This document shows, one piece after another, positions 1-6,147 of a DNA stretch of 6,845 nucleotides. The position numbers and the translations under genes were made by a program. Numbering within the stretch: the stretch's first letter is position 1; the number at the start of each line of letters is the position of its first letter. This stretch comes from an uncultured Eubacteriaceae bacterium (lineage in GTDB: Bacteria > Bacillota > Clostridia > Eubacteriales > UBA1433): assembly GCA_937880125.1 (NCBI GenBank), contig CALFLU010000025.1:1-6845 (forward strand). Direction: 5' to 3'. Below the pieces are notes generated by a model. It did not search any database. It had not been told where the DNA came from and saw only the letters and a program-made list of their open reading frames with translations.

Positions 1-231
1 TATGGACATCGTCGTCGTTCCTTAGCACGCAGGTGTGGGGTTGATGGCAGTGACCAACACCAGCTTGGCGTCTTTTTCTTTGGTATCTTTTATAATATTA
101 TAATCCACCTTAGCCTTATATTTTCCGTATAAGTCCAGATCTTCTTCTCTGAGACCCAGCTTATCGGCGATGAGGCGAATGTCTTGTATCTTCGCTTCCT
201 GCGCAATTTCGATATCACTCTTATAAGTCAT
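1..231 (-). CDS. fhs: Formate-tetrahydrofolate ligase, N-terminal fragment, cut by the contig end
   Basis: The enzyme joins formate to tetrahydrofolate using ATP, giving 10-formyl-THF in cytoplasmic one-carbon metabolism. The first 68 residues are typical of the family: SDIEIAQEAK (5-14), LYGKYKAKV (34-42), and the strand leading into the P-loop, LVTAINPTPA (59-68). The next codons read Cys, stop, Gly, Thr, where the family has the nucleotide-binding Gly-Glu-Gly-Lys. The same frame then continues as TTMSI to base 1, so the gene is not frameshifted. The stop at 22-24 is probably caused by base errors at the contig edge, and the real gene should continue past base 1 (family length about 550 residues). 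The ATG at 229-231 has a good ribosome site, GGAGG at 244-240, eight bases upstream. The start overlaps the end of folT by 11 bp, so the two are probably translationally coupled and share the THF-riboswitch leader. The family call is secure; whether the stop is real is not. Confidence 0.88.
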
Positions 232-1003
232 TTATTCTGCCTCCGACATTTATTTTTAGCGTCTTAAAAATCAAAACAATCAACAACGTATTGAGGGGTA
301 TCATAATATAAGCACTCAATATTCTCACCGGCAAAAACACCAAAAATCCTTTGCCAAAATAGTAGGACAAGAAAAACGTGTTGAGCAAAATCGCTACCAA
401 AACATAGGTAATGGTCACAATAAAGTAAATTTTGTCTATCATCTGATATTTGCTCTTATATTTTCGGCTGATGATATAGGGCATTAATATATAAGCGATG
501 ACGATCAAGCTTGCCGCTGCCGCCACAACCAAGGGTAGCGGGCGCTCTCCGTAAAAAATTTTGCCGTCCGATAAGTGCAAGGTGCCTGCCACAATCAACA
601 CCGCGAAAAACAAGGCGCTGAGCAAAAATATAAAAATGCTGTTGAGCAATTTTAACGGAATTTTTCGAAACCGCCTGATTGCCATTTCCAACAAACCCGG
701 AATGGTTCCGCAAAGCGCTGTAGAAAGGGTAAATCCCGGAAAAAAAGCGCCGCCCTGCGGATTGATCATGTATCCTAAAATATCTGATACCAGTCCGCAC
801 AATGTCCCGGCAGAAGGACCATATAACACACCTGCCATGATTAAAGGCAAAAACGCAAAATTCAGCTTTAAGGCAGGAAAGCCCGCAATGGGCACAACAA
901 GGCCAAAAACCCGTGCCAGGATAATGCTGATGGCACACAGCAAACTCACCGTTGCCAGTGATCGGGTAGAAATACGTACTTTCTTGGATTTTCTCTCTTC
1001 CAT
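221..1003 (-). CDS. folT: ECF transporter S component, folate type (FolT-like)
   Basis: This is the substrate-binding membrane subunit of an energy-coupling-factor vitamin importer, expected to bring folate into the cell with a shared EcfA/A'/T module that is not encoded here. The 260 residues are mostly hydrophobic. They carry family signatures: LKLNFAFLPLIMAGVLYGP (45-63), GLVSDILG (70-77), FFPGFTLS (87-94) and, near the C-terminus, LLNTFFLSYYFGKGF (206-220) and LPVRILSAYIMIP (224-236). FolT proteins are usually about 170-190 residues. The excess lies around 117-182, where two further membrane-spanning stretches (about 118-142 and 155-179) sit between the usual N- and C-terminal halves. The ATG at 1003-1001 is supported by AGGAG at 1015-1011, seven bases upstream. 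Folate specificity is inferred from the motifs, the THF riboswitch upstream and fhs downstream. A different S-component substrate is less likely. Confidence 0.85.
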   Translation of the reverse strand: MEERKSKKVRISTRSLATVSLLCAISIILARVFGLVVPIAGFPALKLNFAFLPLIMAGVLYGPSAGTLCGLVSDILGYMINPQGGAFFPGFTLSTALCGTIPGLLEMAIRRFRKIPLKLLNSIFIFLLSALFFAVLIVAGTLHLSDGKIFYGERPLPLVVAAAASLIVIAYILMPYIISRKYKSKYQMIDKIYFIVTITYVLVAILLNTFFLSYYFGKGFLVFLPVRILSAYIMIPLNTLLIVLIFKTLKINVGGRINDL

Positions 1004-1056
1004 GTATTCTCTCCTAAAAAGAGTAATACTGCCTCTTCCCGATAGCTAAGCTCAAA

Positions 1057-1146
1057 GAAGTACCTTCATCCACACAATCACAGCTTATCTATTAACAGCG
1101 GAAGCGACAAATCACCGCAGGATTTCCTTTCGTTTGAAGGTACTTC
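1057..1146 (-). promoter_or_regulatory. Candidate riboswitch expression platform: perfect 12-nt complement between aptamer and leader
   Basis: In the transcript, GAAGUACCUUCA (1146-1135) is the exact reverse complement of UGAAGGUACUUC (1068-1057), about 66 nt further downstream. The upstream copy lies inside the THF aptamer. It covers most of the pseudoknot strand GGAAG (1147-1143) and nearly all of the 3' side of stem P3 (1140-1134). The 12-bp helix therefore cannot coexist with the folded aptamer, as expected of a switch. The output step is unclear. The only U-run before the gene (1020-1016) has no GC-rich hairpin next to it, so I see no convincing terminator. A six-base pairing CUUCUU (1060-1055) with GGGAAG (1040-1035) and a weak CUCU/AGAG hairpin around the folT ribosome site are possible. 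Control of translation is the better guess. Confidence 0.6.
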
Positions 1147-1184
1147 CAACCCTTCAACACTTAACGCGATTTATCTACTCTGTT
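1094..1184 (-). promoter_or_regulatory. Tetrahydrofolate (THF) riboswitch aptamer
   Basis: The transcript carries the conserved core of the THF riboswitch: GAGUAGAU (1180-1173), AUCGCGUUAAGUGU (1170-1157), ACGAA (1133-1129) and GCGGUGAUUU (1118-1109). The expected helices form. P1 is AACAG (1184-1180) with CUGUU (1098-1094). P2 includes AAAUC (1172-1168) with GAUUU (1113-1109). P3 is a 7-bp UUGAAGG (1157-1151) with CCUUCAA (1140-1134). The long-range pseudoknot is GGAAG (1147-1143) in loop L3 with CUUCC (1104-1100). In the crystallised example, as I remember it, the same contact is GGAUG with CAUCC, so one pair differs while pairing is kept. The element starts just after the predicted transcription start and precedes folT, its classic target. 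It should bind reduced folates and lower expression of folT and fhs when folate is plentiful. The match is by eye, without a covariance-model score. Confidence 0.93.
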
Positions 1185-1197
1185 TTTGAATGTTAAT

Positions 1198-1226
1198 ATT
1201 TTATCAATCTAATATGGAATAGTCAA
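1198..1226 (-). promoter_or_regulatory. Sigma-A type promoter for the riboswitch-folT-fhs unit
   Basis: The -35 box TTGACT (1226-1221) and -10 box TAAAAT (1203-1198) are separated by exactly 17 bases. Both are one base from consensus. Transcription would start near 1191, a few bases before stem P1 of the riboswitch, so the whole leader would be made. It sits 14 bases below the stop of the racemase gene. No terminator is visible between them, so some read-through from the racemase gene is possible. Confidence 0.8.
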
Positions 1227-1240
1227 TATATCCCTATGCT

Positions 1241-2308
1241 TTAGCGAATAATATTTTTATACACATAATCCGATGTGAACCCCGACAAAATCGCCCCATA
1301 TTTCACGCGGAATTTTAAAATATCTCCGTCGCGATATTTTTTATCGCAATCGCTGACATCCAACACGGTGTGATCACTGCTTTGACCGATGGGTACGATG
1401 TTTTTATCACAGGCAATCAAATGCATGAAATGTATATCTTGCCTGCCCAGGGCCACAATAGCCCTTCTGCGCATGCCTTTGTCTGCACCTTGTTCGATTT
1501 TTTCGCCAAAGGGGTTGACTCCCGCCACTCCCTTGGGCTTAGAGGGCTTGTCATATATCTCAACAATTTGTGCCTCAAGCGTAACGGCATCTTGGTTTAA
1601 CATTTCAATGACTCCCTCACCGCCGTCGGTTCCCATAATCATTCCCTCGCCGATTCGCAATTCGCTGATGCCTTCTATCATGCCGTTTTTTAATAAAAAC
1701 GCAAACACATCCGTGTTTCCCGCCGAGGCAATGTCCAGTTTTGTCCCAAAACAATTTTCGACGCTTTTTTTTGCTTCCAAAAATTCCATGATGTTTTCTT
1801 TGCTCGGCAAAATGCCGTTCATGCAGCTCATGTTGGTGCCGATTCCGCACAGTTCCACATTTTTTAAGGCATTGATTTCTTCTGCGATTTTGCACAAATT
1901 CTCAACACCGTAAATGCCTTCACGCAAGTCTCCGATGTCATACATCAATGTAAGTTTAAATTTTTTCTTTTGATTTCTTGCCTCGCGGTCAATGAGCTTT
2001 GCCGTGTAAATCGAAGAAATCAAACTGGAGGTGGCATACTCCACCAACTGAGCTACTTCCGAAGGCATGGGAATACGAATTAAAAGCTTTTCCACATCCA
2101 TTCCCTCAAGCCTCTTAAGGTTATCCACCCTGGAATCTCCCAATTTTGTATAGCCGAGTTCCAAAAGCATCTGCACAATATCAGGATGTGCGCGATACAC
2201 TTTTGTAACGGCAACAGGTTCAATGCCCCACTGCCTGCATGTACTTAAGATTTTGGTCATATTTTGCCGAATCGGTTCCAATTCAATGTTCAAGCGAGGA
2301 TAGGTCAC
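1241..2308 (-). CDS. PLP-dependent ornithine/alanine racemase family protein (Orr/YhfX type)
   Basis: This is a fold-type III PLP enzyme of the alanine/ornithine racemase family, which interconverts L- and D-amino acids in the cytoplasm. The Schiff-base lysine is Lys36 in AVTKVY (33-38), at the end of the first barrel strand. Other family landmarks are LGDSRVDNLKRL (56-67), MYDIGDLREGIYG (122-134), SAGNTDVF (195-202), the phosphate-binding region RIGEGMIMG (218-226) and SSDHTVLDVSD (310-320) in the C-terminal domain. The length, 355, is normal for the clostridial ornithine racemase group. The start is a GTG (2308-2306) with AGGAAG at 2323-2318, nine bases upstream; no better in-frame start is visible. 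The closest family memory is Orr from amino-acid-fermenting clostridia, but no ornithine-degradation gene lies nearby. The substrate (ornithine, alanine or another amino acid) therefore stays open and I give no gene symbol. It appears to be transcribed alone. Confidence 0.88.
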   Translation of the reverse strand: MTYPRLNIELEPIRQNMTKILSTCRQWGIEPVAVTKVYRAHPDIVQMLLELGYTKLGDSRVDNLKRLEGMDVEKLLIRIPMPSEVAQLVEYATSSLISSIYTAKLIDREARNQKKKFKLTLMYDIGDLREGIYGVENLCKIAEEINALKNVELCGIGTNMSCMNGILPSKENIMEFLEAKKSVENCFGTKLDIASAGNTDVFAFLLKNGMIEGISELRIGEGMIMGTDGGEGVIEMLNQDAVTLEAQIVEIYDKPSKPKGVAGVNPFGEKIEQGADKGMRRRAIVALGRQDIHFMHLIACDKNIVPIGQSSDHTVLDVSDCDKKYRDGDILKFRVKYGAILSGFTSDYVYKNIIR

Positions 2309-2339
2309 GTCAGTTCACTTCCTTTTATGTTGTACTGTC

Positions 2340-2395
2340 ATTATACCCAAAGCTGCCTTTATCGGCAATCTATTCTTGCAGTAAAGGTGTATCAA
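2340..2395 (-). promoter_or_regulatory. Two tandem candidate promoters for the racemase gene
   Basis: The nearer candidate has a perfect -10 box TATAAT (2345-2340) and a weak -35 TTGCCG (2368-2363), 17 bases apart. It would give a leader of about 25 nt including the ribosome site. The farther candidate is TTGATA (2395-2390) and TAGATT (2372-2367), also 17 bases apart. Its -10 box overlaps the other's -35, so the two could not be occupied at once. The stretch from 2396 to 2500 shows no gene or clear structure. Confidence 0.6.
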
Positions 2396-2500
2396 CTCTT
2401 GGAGAATCTATTTTTCACGCAAGGCAAAACGTCTCTCTCCCCTTGTTGTGCAATGTTTTTTTCACCGCCCTGCCCGCAACCGTTGACGCAAAATTGATTT

Positions 2501-2527
2501 AAAAAAACCGACTGCCCAAGCAATCGG
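2501..2527 (-). terminator. Intrinsic terminator of the MFS transporter gene
   Basis: Transcribed on the minus strand, CCGAUUGC (2527-2520) pairs with GCAGUCGG (2515-2508) around a UUGG loop. This is an 8-bp stem with one U-G pair, followed directly by seven U (2507-2501). It lies 13 bases below the transporter stop codon. On the plus strand the hairpin would have an A-C mismatch, and no plus-strand gene precedes it, so minus-strand use is favoured. The A-tract upstream of the stem could extend it. Confidence 0.92.
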
Positions 2528-2540
2528 TTTTTTATGCTGT

Positions 2541-3872
2541 TTAGATTAAATCTGCCGTCTCTCTGTTTTTTTCATCATCAAAATAGATATTTCTGCAATG
2601 GGTTTCCTTTGAGAACAGGGAGGAAATGTAGCCTGCCAAACATAGTGCCGCCATAAAAATCATCGCCGATCGATAAATGTCAATGCCCATGGCATCTTCT
2701 CGCAACAGTGCACCGAAAATTGCAGGTCCCACAGCTGCGCCGATAAAGCCCCCTGTGTTGACTACGCTTACAGCCATGCCCGAATACTTGGGATTACAGA
2801 CCTCTTTGCCGATAGACCATGCCATGGCAAGGCAAGTAATGGAGAAACTGAAAATCACCAACAACAAAGAAAACAATGGCAATGGCAGTTTGCCACCCAG
2901 CGTAATAATCACCCATGCAACACTGCCCAAAGCCCCCAACACAATCAGCGGCTTTTTGCGGCTCTTCATTTTATCCGAAACAACGCCGATGGTGATGTTG
3001 GCAGCCGCTTGCGCCAGCATCATATACAAAATATAGCGCGATGCCTCAATGGTTGTAAGACCATACACATCCCGCACATAAGAAACACCCCATGTACCCG
3101 CAAAAGTCAGAAACACTGCGGAATACAACATCAAAAACAAAAACGGTGCAATAACTCTTTTATTGGAAAAAACCCCTTTGAGCCCTTCTTTTATGCTGAC
3201 TTTTTCTTTTGTGGAGACCACCTCGCTGCGCCCTTCAATCTCCGCAATCGAAGGTAGATTCATATCCTGCGGTCGGTTTCTCACAAAAATAAAGCACAAC
3301 ACCGCAATGGCCAAAGAGATGACACCAAATCCCACAAACGTGGTGCGCCAGGTAAAGGCTGCCACCAGCAGCGCAAGGGGTGTTTGTGCCACAATGCCGC
3401 CGGTGTTGCCTATCAGCGAAGTCAGCCCCGTCATCGTCCCAAATTCTTTTTCCTTAAACCACATGGTTTGTATCTTTGTAATGCTGATAAAGGTAACCGA
3501 AACCCCAAGTCCCACCAACAATCGTCCCGCATAGGCAAGACCCACCCCGGGTGCCAAACCAAACAAAATCGAGCCCAACGCCGTTACCACCGAGCCCACC
3601 GTCACCGTTATGCGCGCGCCCAGGGTATCGGCCAATATCCCCGTCGGAATCTGCATCAAGGCATAAGCATAAAAATACATCGACCCCAGCGTGGCAAAAC
3701 CCACAGGCGTCATGGCAAATTCGTCGATTAACTCCGTTTTAATAACCCCGACAGCCAATCTGTGTAGAAATACAAAAAAATAACACAACACCAAAATGCC
3801 ATACACAATCCATCGATATTGAAGCACTTTTTGGTATTGTTGTTCTTTGGTAAGCATAGACTTTTGTTGCAT
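2541..3872 (-). CDS. Major facilitator superfamily transporter, substrate unknown
   Basis: A 443-residue polytopic inner-membrane carrier of standard MFS length, with hydrophobic stretches that fit 12 helices in two halves. The first helix is about 21-42. The MFS loop 2-3 motif is GILADTLGAR (78-87), followed by the helix-4 stretch AGRLLVGLGVSVTFIS (115-130). A charged central loop at about 197-240 separates the halves, and a second-half counterpart loop reads GVVSDKMKSRKK (296-307). The general look is of the sugar-phosphate/organic-anion permease branch (GlpT/UhpC-like), but nothing in the sequence fixes the substrate. The ATG at 3872-3870 has GAGGAG at 3884-3879, six bases upstream. The gene is a single-gene unit with its own promoter above and a strong terminator below, so its neighbours give little hint of its job. 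The hydrophilic tail from about 421 is slightly long. Confidence 0.9.
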   Translation of the reverse strand: MQQKSMLTKEQQYQKVLQYRWIVYGILVLCYFFVFLHRLAVGVIKTELIDEFAMTPVGFATLGSMYFYAYALMQIPTGILADTLGARITVTVGSVVTALGSILFGLAPGVGLAYAGRLLVGLGVSVTFISITKIQTMWFKEKEFGTMTGLTSLIGNTGGIVAQTPLALLVAAFTWRTTFVGFGVISLAIAVLCFIFVRNRPQDMNLPSIAEIEGRSEVVSTKEKVSIKEGLKGVFSNKRVIAPFLFLMLYSAVFLTFAGTWGVSYVRDVYGLTTIEASRYILYMMLAQAAANITIGVVSDKMKSRKKPLIVLGALGSVAWVIITLGGKLPLPLFSLLLVIFSFSITCLAMAWSIGKEVCNPKYSGMAVSVVNTGGFIGAAVGPAIFGALLREDAMGIDIYRSAMIFMAALCLAGYISSLFSKETHCRNIYFDDEKNRETADLI

Positions 3873-3922
3873 AGTCGGCTCCTCTCGTCTTTGATATCTT
3901 GTGCAATCAGCAACTATTTTTC

Positions 3923-3951
3923 ATTCTATTCAATTTAACATCAAATTTCAA
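3923..3951 (-). promoter_or_regulatory. Promoter of the MFS transporter gene
   Basis: The -35 box TTGAAA (3951-3946) and the -10 box TAGAAT (3928-3923) are 17 bases apart, and the surroundings are AT-rich. Transcription would start near 3916, about 44 bases before the ATG. It lies in the roughly 100-base gap after the traX-like gene. I see no hairpin terminator in that gap, so read-through from the obg operon may also reach the transporter. Confidence 0.7.
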
Positions 3952-3978
3952 TATGAAGTGGCAAAAGACGGTGAATTT

Positions 3979-4662
3979 TTATCCCCTTCCCAGCAGCACA
4001 TTCGCTCCATACAGCAACAATAAATGTGCGGGATAAAATATATAAAAAAACCAACGTCCCAAAAACAGACGCACTCGATCGCCATAATAAATCAACGGCA
4101 ACGCCGCAACCGCAGCCAGCTGCACATAATTTGCGCTGATGATGCACTGCAAAACCGTAATGAGAACAAACGCCGACGACGCCTTGTGCCTGTCTTTCAT
4201 AAAAAAATAGAAAACAAATACCGTCAGCACGCCATAGGTGGCATAGTCCGTCGTTATATGAAATAATATATCGGTGCACAACGGCAAAAACGGCACAAGA
4301 ATCGCTGTATAATGCCATTTTTTTTCGTAAAACCACATCATTGCCACCGCAATTAAAAATGTAAAGAGAATATTGAGGGTACGCCAATCTTGAAAATACA
4401 GAGAAAAGGGGATTTGAGATAAAAGTGCGGCTGCCAACAGCCTCGTCACATATTTTTTGAGATCGTGAGTATATAAAAACCCCACTGCAATATAAAAGGC
4501 AAAAATCGGAAAAGCAATTCTTCCTATGACGCGCATGGCAAGATACACGTAAGGATTGGTTATCATCGGCAGCAAGGCACTGTGATCAATGAGCATGGCA
4601 CAGGCTGCAATCATTTTTAAAAAATCTGTTTTTGTAGGCACAAATTGCGGTTTATCGACCAT
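3979..4662 (-). CDS. TraX family integral membrane protein
   Basis: A 227-residue, strongly hydrophobic protein with about six to eight membrane segments and the pattern of the TraX family (Pfam TraX). It shows LKMIAACAMLIDH (15-27), RVIGRIAFPIFAF (44-56), TRLLAAALLSQIPF (73-86), NILFTFL (97-103), TYGVL (142-146) and a C-terminal FYPAHLLLLY (209-218). The family is named after F-plasmid TraX, which N-acetylates pilin; chromosomal copies are common in Firmicutes and their role is unknown. An acyltransferase-like activity is a family-based guess. The start overlaps the 3' end of yqeK by 11 bp and lacks a strong ribosome site (only GCGAG just upstream), so translation probably depends on coupling to yqeK. 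It takes the place where rsfS or an LCP-family gene often follows yqeK. Nothing nearby suggests conjugation. Confidence 0.85.
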   Translation of the reverse strand: MVDKPQFVPTKTDFLKMIAACAMLIDHSALLPMITNPYVYLAMRVIGRIAFPIFAFYIAVGFLYTHDLKKYVTRLLAAALLSQIPFSLYFQDWRTLNILFTFLIAVAMMWFYEKKWHYTAILVPFLPLCTDILFHITTDYATYGVLTVFVFYFFMKDRHKASSAFVLITVLQCIISANYVQLAAVAALPLIYYGDRVRLFLGRWFFYIFYPAHLLLLYGANVLLGRG

Positions 4663-5227
4663 CTCGCATTACCAAATCGTTGCGTGCGCTAACCGTGTTT
4701 TCGTCCAAAATAAACCCTCTTTGCACCACCCTGATGATGTTATATTCGAGCACTTTGAGCACGGCGCTGTCAAGGTCTTCTTTTGCCTCCTGCCGCCATT
4801 GTTTGATTTGCGGATGATAAGTTCTGTTTTCTTCGGCCGCATCGGCTATGAAGATAATTTTTTCCAACAGCGACATGTTTTTTCTGCCGGTGGTGTGATA
4901 GAGAATCGCATCCAATATTTCTTGATCCTCCACGCCAAATTGACTCTGTGCCAGCGCCGCTGAGGCATAGGCATGCAGCAACGTGGCGTTGCCTGCAACG
5001 TAATTTGCCACCTGCGTGCCGCTATGCAATACCACCGATTGCATATCAGCTAAGCTCATTTCCTTCGCCACATCATGCAACAGCGCTGCAGCATCGGCCT
5101 TATCCAAATCAGCATGATATATTTTTGCCAATTCTTTTGCCAATTTTGCACAGCCCAGCGTGTGGCGATATCGTTTGGAGCTCAGATTTTTTTCTAAATA
5201 GGCAAGCCACTGCTTTCGCTCAATCAT
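4652..5227 (-). CDS. yqeK: HD-domain Ap4A hydrolase, YqeK family
   Basis: This cytoplasmic metal-dependent phosphohydrolase of the HD superfamily splits diadenosine tetraphosphate symmetrically into two ADP. The metal-ligand pattern is complete: His22 in RHTLGCAKLA, His51-Asp52 in LLHDVAKE, His85 in LLHAYASA, His111 in YHTTGR (110-115) and Asp129 in IFIADAAEENR. The YHTTGR and AD-x-x-E-x-x-R stretches distinguish YqeK from generic HD proteins. The length of 191 is normal. The ATG at 5227-5225 lies six bases below the nadD stop. Its ribosome site, GGAG (5240-5237), sits in the last nadD codons, nine bases upstream. Pairing with nadD is conserved across Firmicutes. The match to the family is strong. 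Confidence 0.95.
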   Translation of the reverse strand: MIERKQWLAYLEKNLSSKRYRHTLGCAKLAKELAKIYHADLDKADAAALLHDVAKEMSLADMQSVVLHSGTQVANYVAGNATLLHAYASAALAQSQFGVEDQEILDAILYHTTGRKNMSLLEKIIFIADAAEENRTYHPQIKQWRQEAKEDLDSAVLKVLEYNIIRVVQRGFILDENTVSARNDLVMRDGR

Positions 5228-5233
5228 TGATTC

Positions 5234-5839
5234 TTACTCCAAATAGAGTCTCTTGTCTTTAATATAGTCGTGCACTTTTTCGGTTACCAAATATCGCACG
5301 CTGATATTTTGCTTGACGCGTTCTCGTATGGTCGTAGAAGAAATTTCAATCAGCGGCGCCTGCAATATCTCAATGTTTGCGCCATACATTTGTTTTAATC
5401 GTTGCGCTTCTACGCGCAACTTTTCAAAATCATATCCCGGCCGATAGGTAACGACAAAGATGACAAGGCGGAATAATTCTTCAAAATCCTTCCAGCGTTC
5501 CAATTGGAAAATAATATCTTCCCCGCACAAAAAATAATACTGCGCCTCGGGGTCTGCTGCCATCAGTTTTTTAACCGTATCAATGGTATAGCTATAACCC
5601 GTACTGCGCACCTCAATATCGCTGATGGCAAAATTTTCGTTATCTTCAATGGCCATGCGCGTCATTTCGTAGCGTTCTGCCTTTGTCTCTTCCGAGTCTT
5701 TTTCTTTCAGCGGGTTATCGGCGGTGCGAATAAACAACACCTTTTGCAAACCTGCCTTGTGCTGCACTTCTTGTGCCAAAATCAAATGCCCGATATGAAT
5801 CGGGTTAAAGCTTCCCCCGAAAATACCTATCTTTTTCAT
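5234..5839 (-). CDS. nadD: Nicotinate-nucleotide adenylyltransferase
   Basis: The enzyme transfers AMP from ATP to nicotinate mononucleotide, making deamido-NAD, the step before NAD synthetase in the cytoplasm. The 201-residue sequence has the nucleotidyltransferase signature GGSFNPIHIGH (8-18) with catalytic His15 and His18, GYSYTIDT (81-88), the FLCGED segment (103-108) with Trp116, and the closing motif ISSTTIR (166-172). In the substrate loop the family's usual Pro-Pro-His-Lys reads NPLK (42-45), so the histidine is absent. This is a mild variation and does not change the call. The ATG at 5839-5837 has AGGA (5848-5845) five bases upstream, overlapping the end of yhbY. Only two bases separate the yhbY stop from this start, so the genes are almost certainly co-translated. 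Confidence 0.96.
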   Translation of the reverse strand: MKKIGIFGGSFNPIHIGHLILAQEVQHKAGLQKVLFIRTADNPLKEKDSEETKAERYEMTRMAIEDNENFAISDIEVRSTGYSYTIDTVKKLMAADPEAQYYFLCGEDIIFQLERWKDFEELFRLVIFVVTYRPGYDFEKLRVEAQRLKQMYGANIEILQAPLIEISSTTIRERVKQNISVRYLVTEKVHDYIKDKRLYLE

Positions 5840-5841
5840 CG

Positions 5842-6138
5842 TTATCCTTCAGGCAATATTATTTTTTTCTTCTCTTCATTTGCCTTATACAATACAAATT
5901 TTTTTCCGATGGTCAGCACAACCTCCGCCTCGGCTTGTTCTGCCAGCTGCTGTGCTGCCTGAGCAATGCTTACATCGGCATTGTTTTGTATTTTCCCTTT
6001 CACCAGCTCATTGGCTCTCAGCTCTTCTGATAACTGCTGAACAACATTTGATGTTATCCCCTCTTTGCCGATAAAAATCGTGTCGCTGAGTCCCGCCGCT
6101 TTGCTTTTTAAAAAGCTTCTTTGTTTGCTGCTTAACAT
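5842..6138 (-). CDS. yhbY: Ribosome assembly RNA-binding protein, YhbY/YqeI type
   Basis: A 98-residue single CRM-domain protein, the usual size, that binds RNA and takes part in large ribosomal subunit maturation. The diagnostic GxxG loop is GKEG (24-27) in IFIGKEGIT. It is followed by the helix VVQQLSEELRANELVKGKI (32-50) and the closing strand IGKKFVLYK (77-85). The ATG at 6138-6136 has a strong ribosome site, AGGAGAAGG (6149-6141), whose first bases overlap the obgE stop codon TAG (6150-6148). Translation of yhbY may therefore follow termination on obgE. Its place between obgE and nadD is the conserved Firmicute order, and it shares the ribosome-assembly role of Obg. Confidence 0.95.
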   Translation of the reverse strand: MLSSKQRSFLKSKAAGLSDTIFIGKEGITSNVVQQLSEELRANELVKGKIQNNADVSIAQAAQQLAEQAEAEVVLTIGKKFVLYKANEEKKKIILPEG

Positions 6139-6147
6139 GCCCTTCTC

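Noticed and set aside
22..231. A complete small protein of 69 residues
   Set aside because: The sequence is the N-terminus of formate-THF ligase, and the same frame resumes with family sequence after the stop.
561..1049. Plus-strand open frame of 162 codons opposite folT
   Set aside because: It is antisense to a clear membrane-protein gene, has no recognisable motifs, and is explained by the strand-symmetric composition of folT.
1016..1060. Intrinsic terminator between the riboswitch and folT
   Set aside because: There is a five-U run at 1020-1016, but only weak, interrupted pairing precedes it, not a stable stem directly next to the U-run.
1389..1913. Plus-strand open frame of 174 codons opposite the racemase gene
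   Set aside because: Low-complexity composition with no family resemblance, while the minus-strand frame is a full-length conserved enzyme.
2239..2502. Plus-strand frames of 77-87 codons crossing the racemase 5' end and its upstream region
   Set aside because: They overlap the promoter and start of a real gene, and show no convincing ribosome site or conserved motif.
3945..3978. Terminator after the traX-like gene
   Set aside because: No hairpin with a following U-run could be found in this stretch.
3979..4662. TraX as evidence of a conjugative plasmid or integrated element
   Set aside because: No relaxase, pilin, coupling protein, integrase or repeat boundary is present. Chromosomal TraX-family genes are common, and this one is packed into a housekeeping operon.
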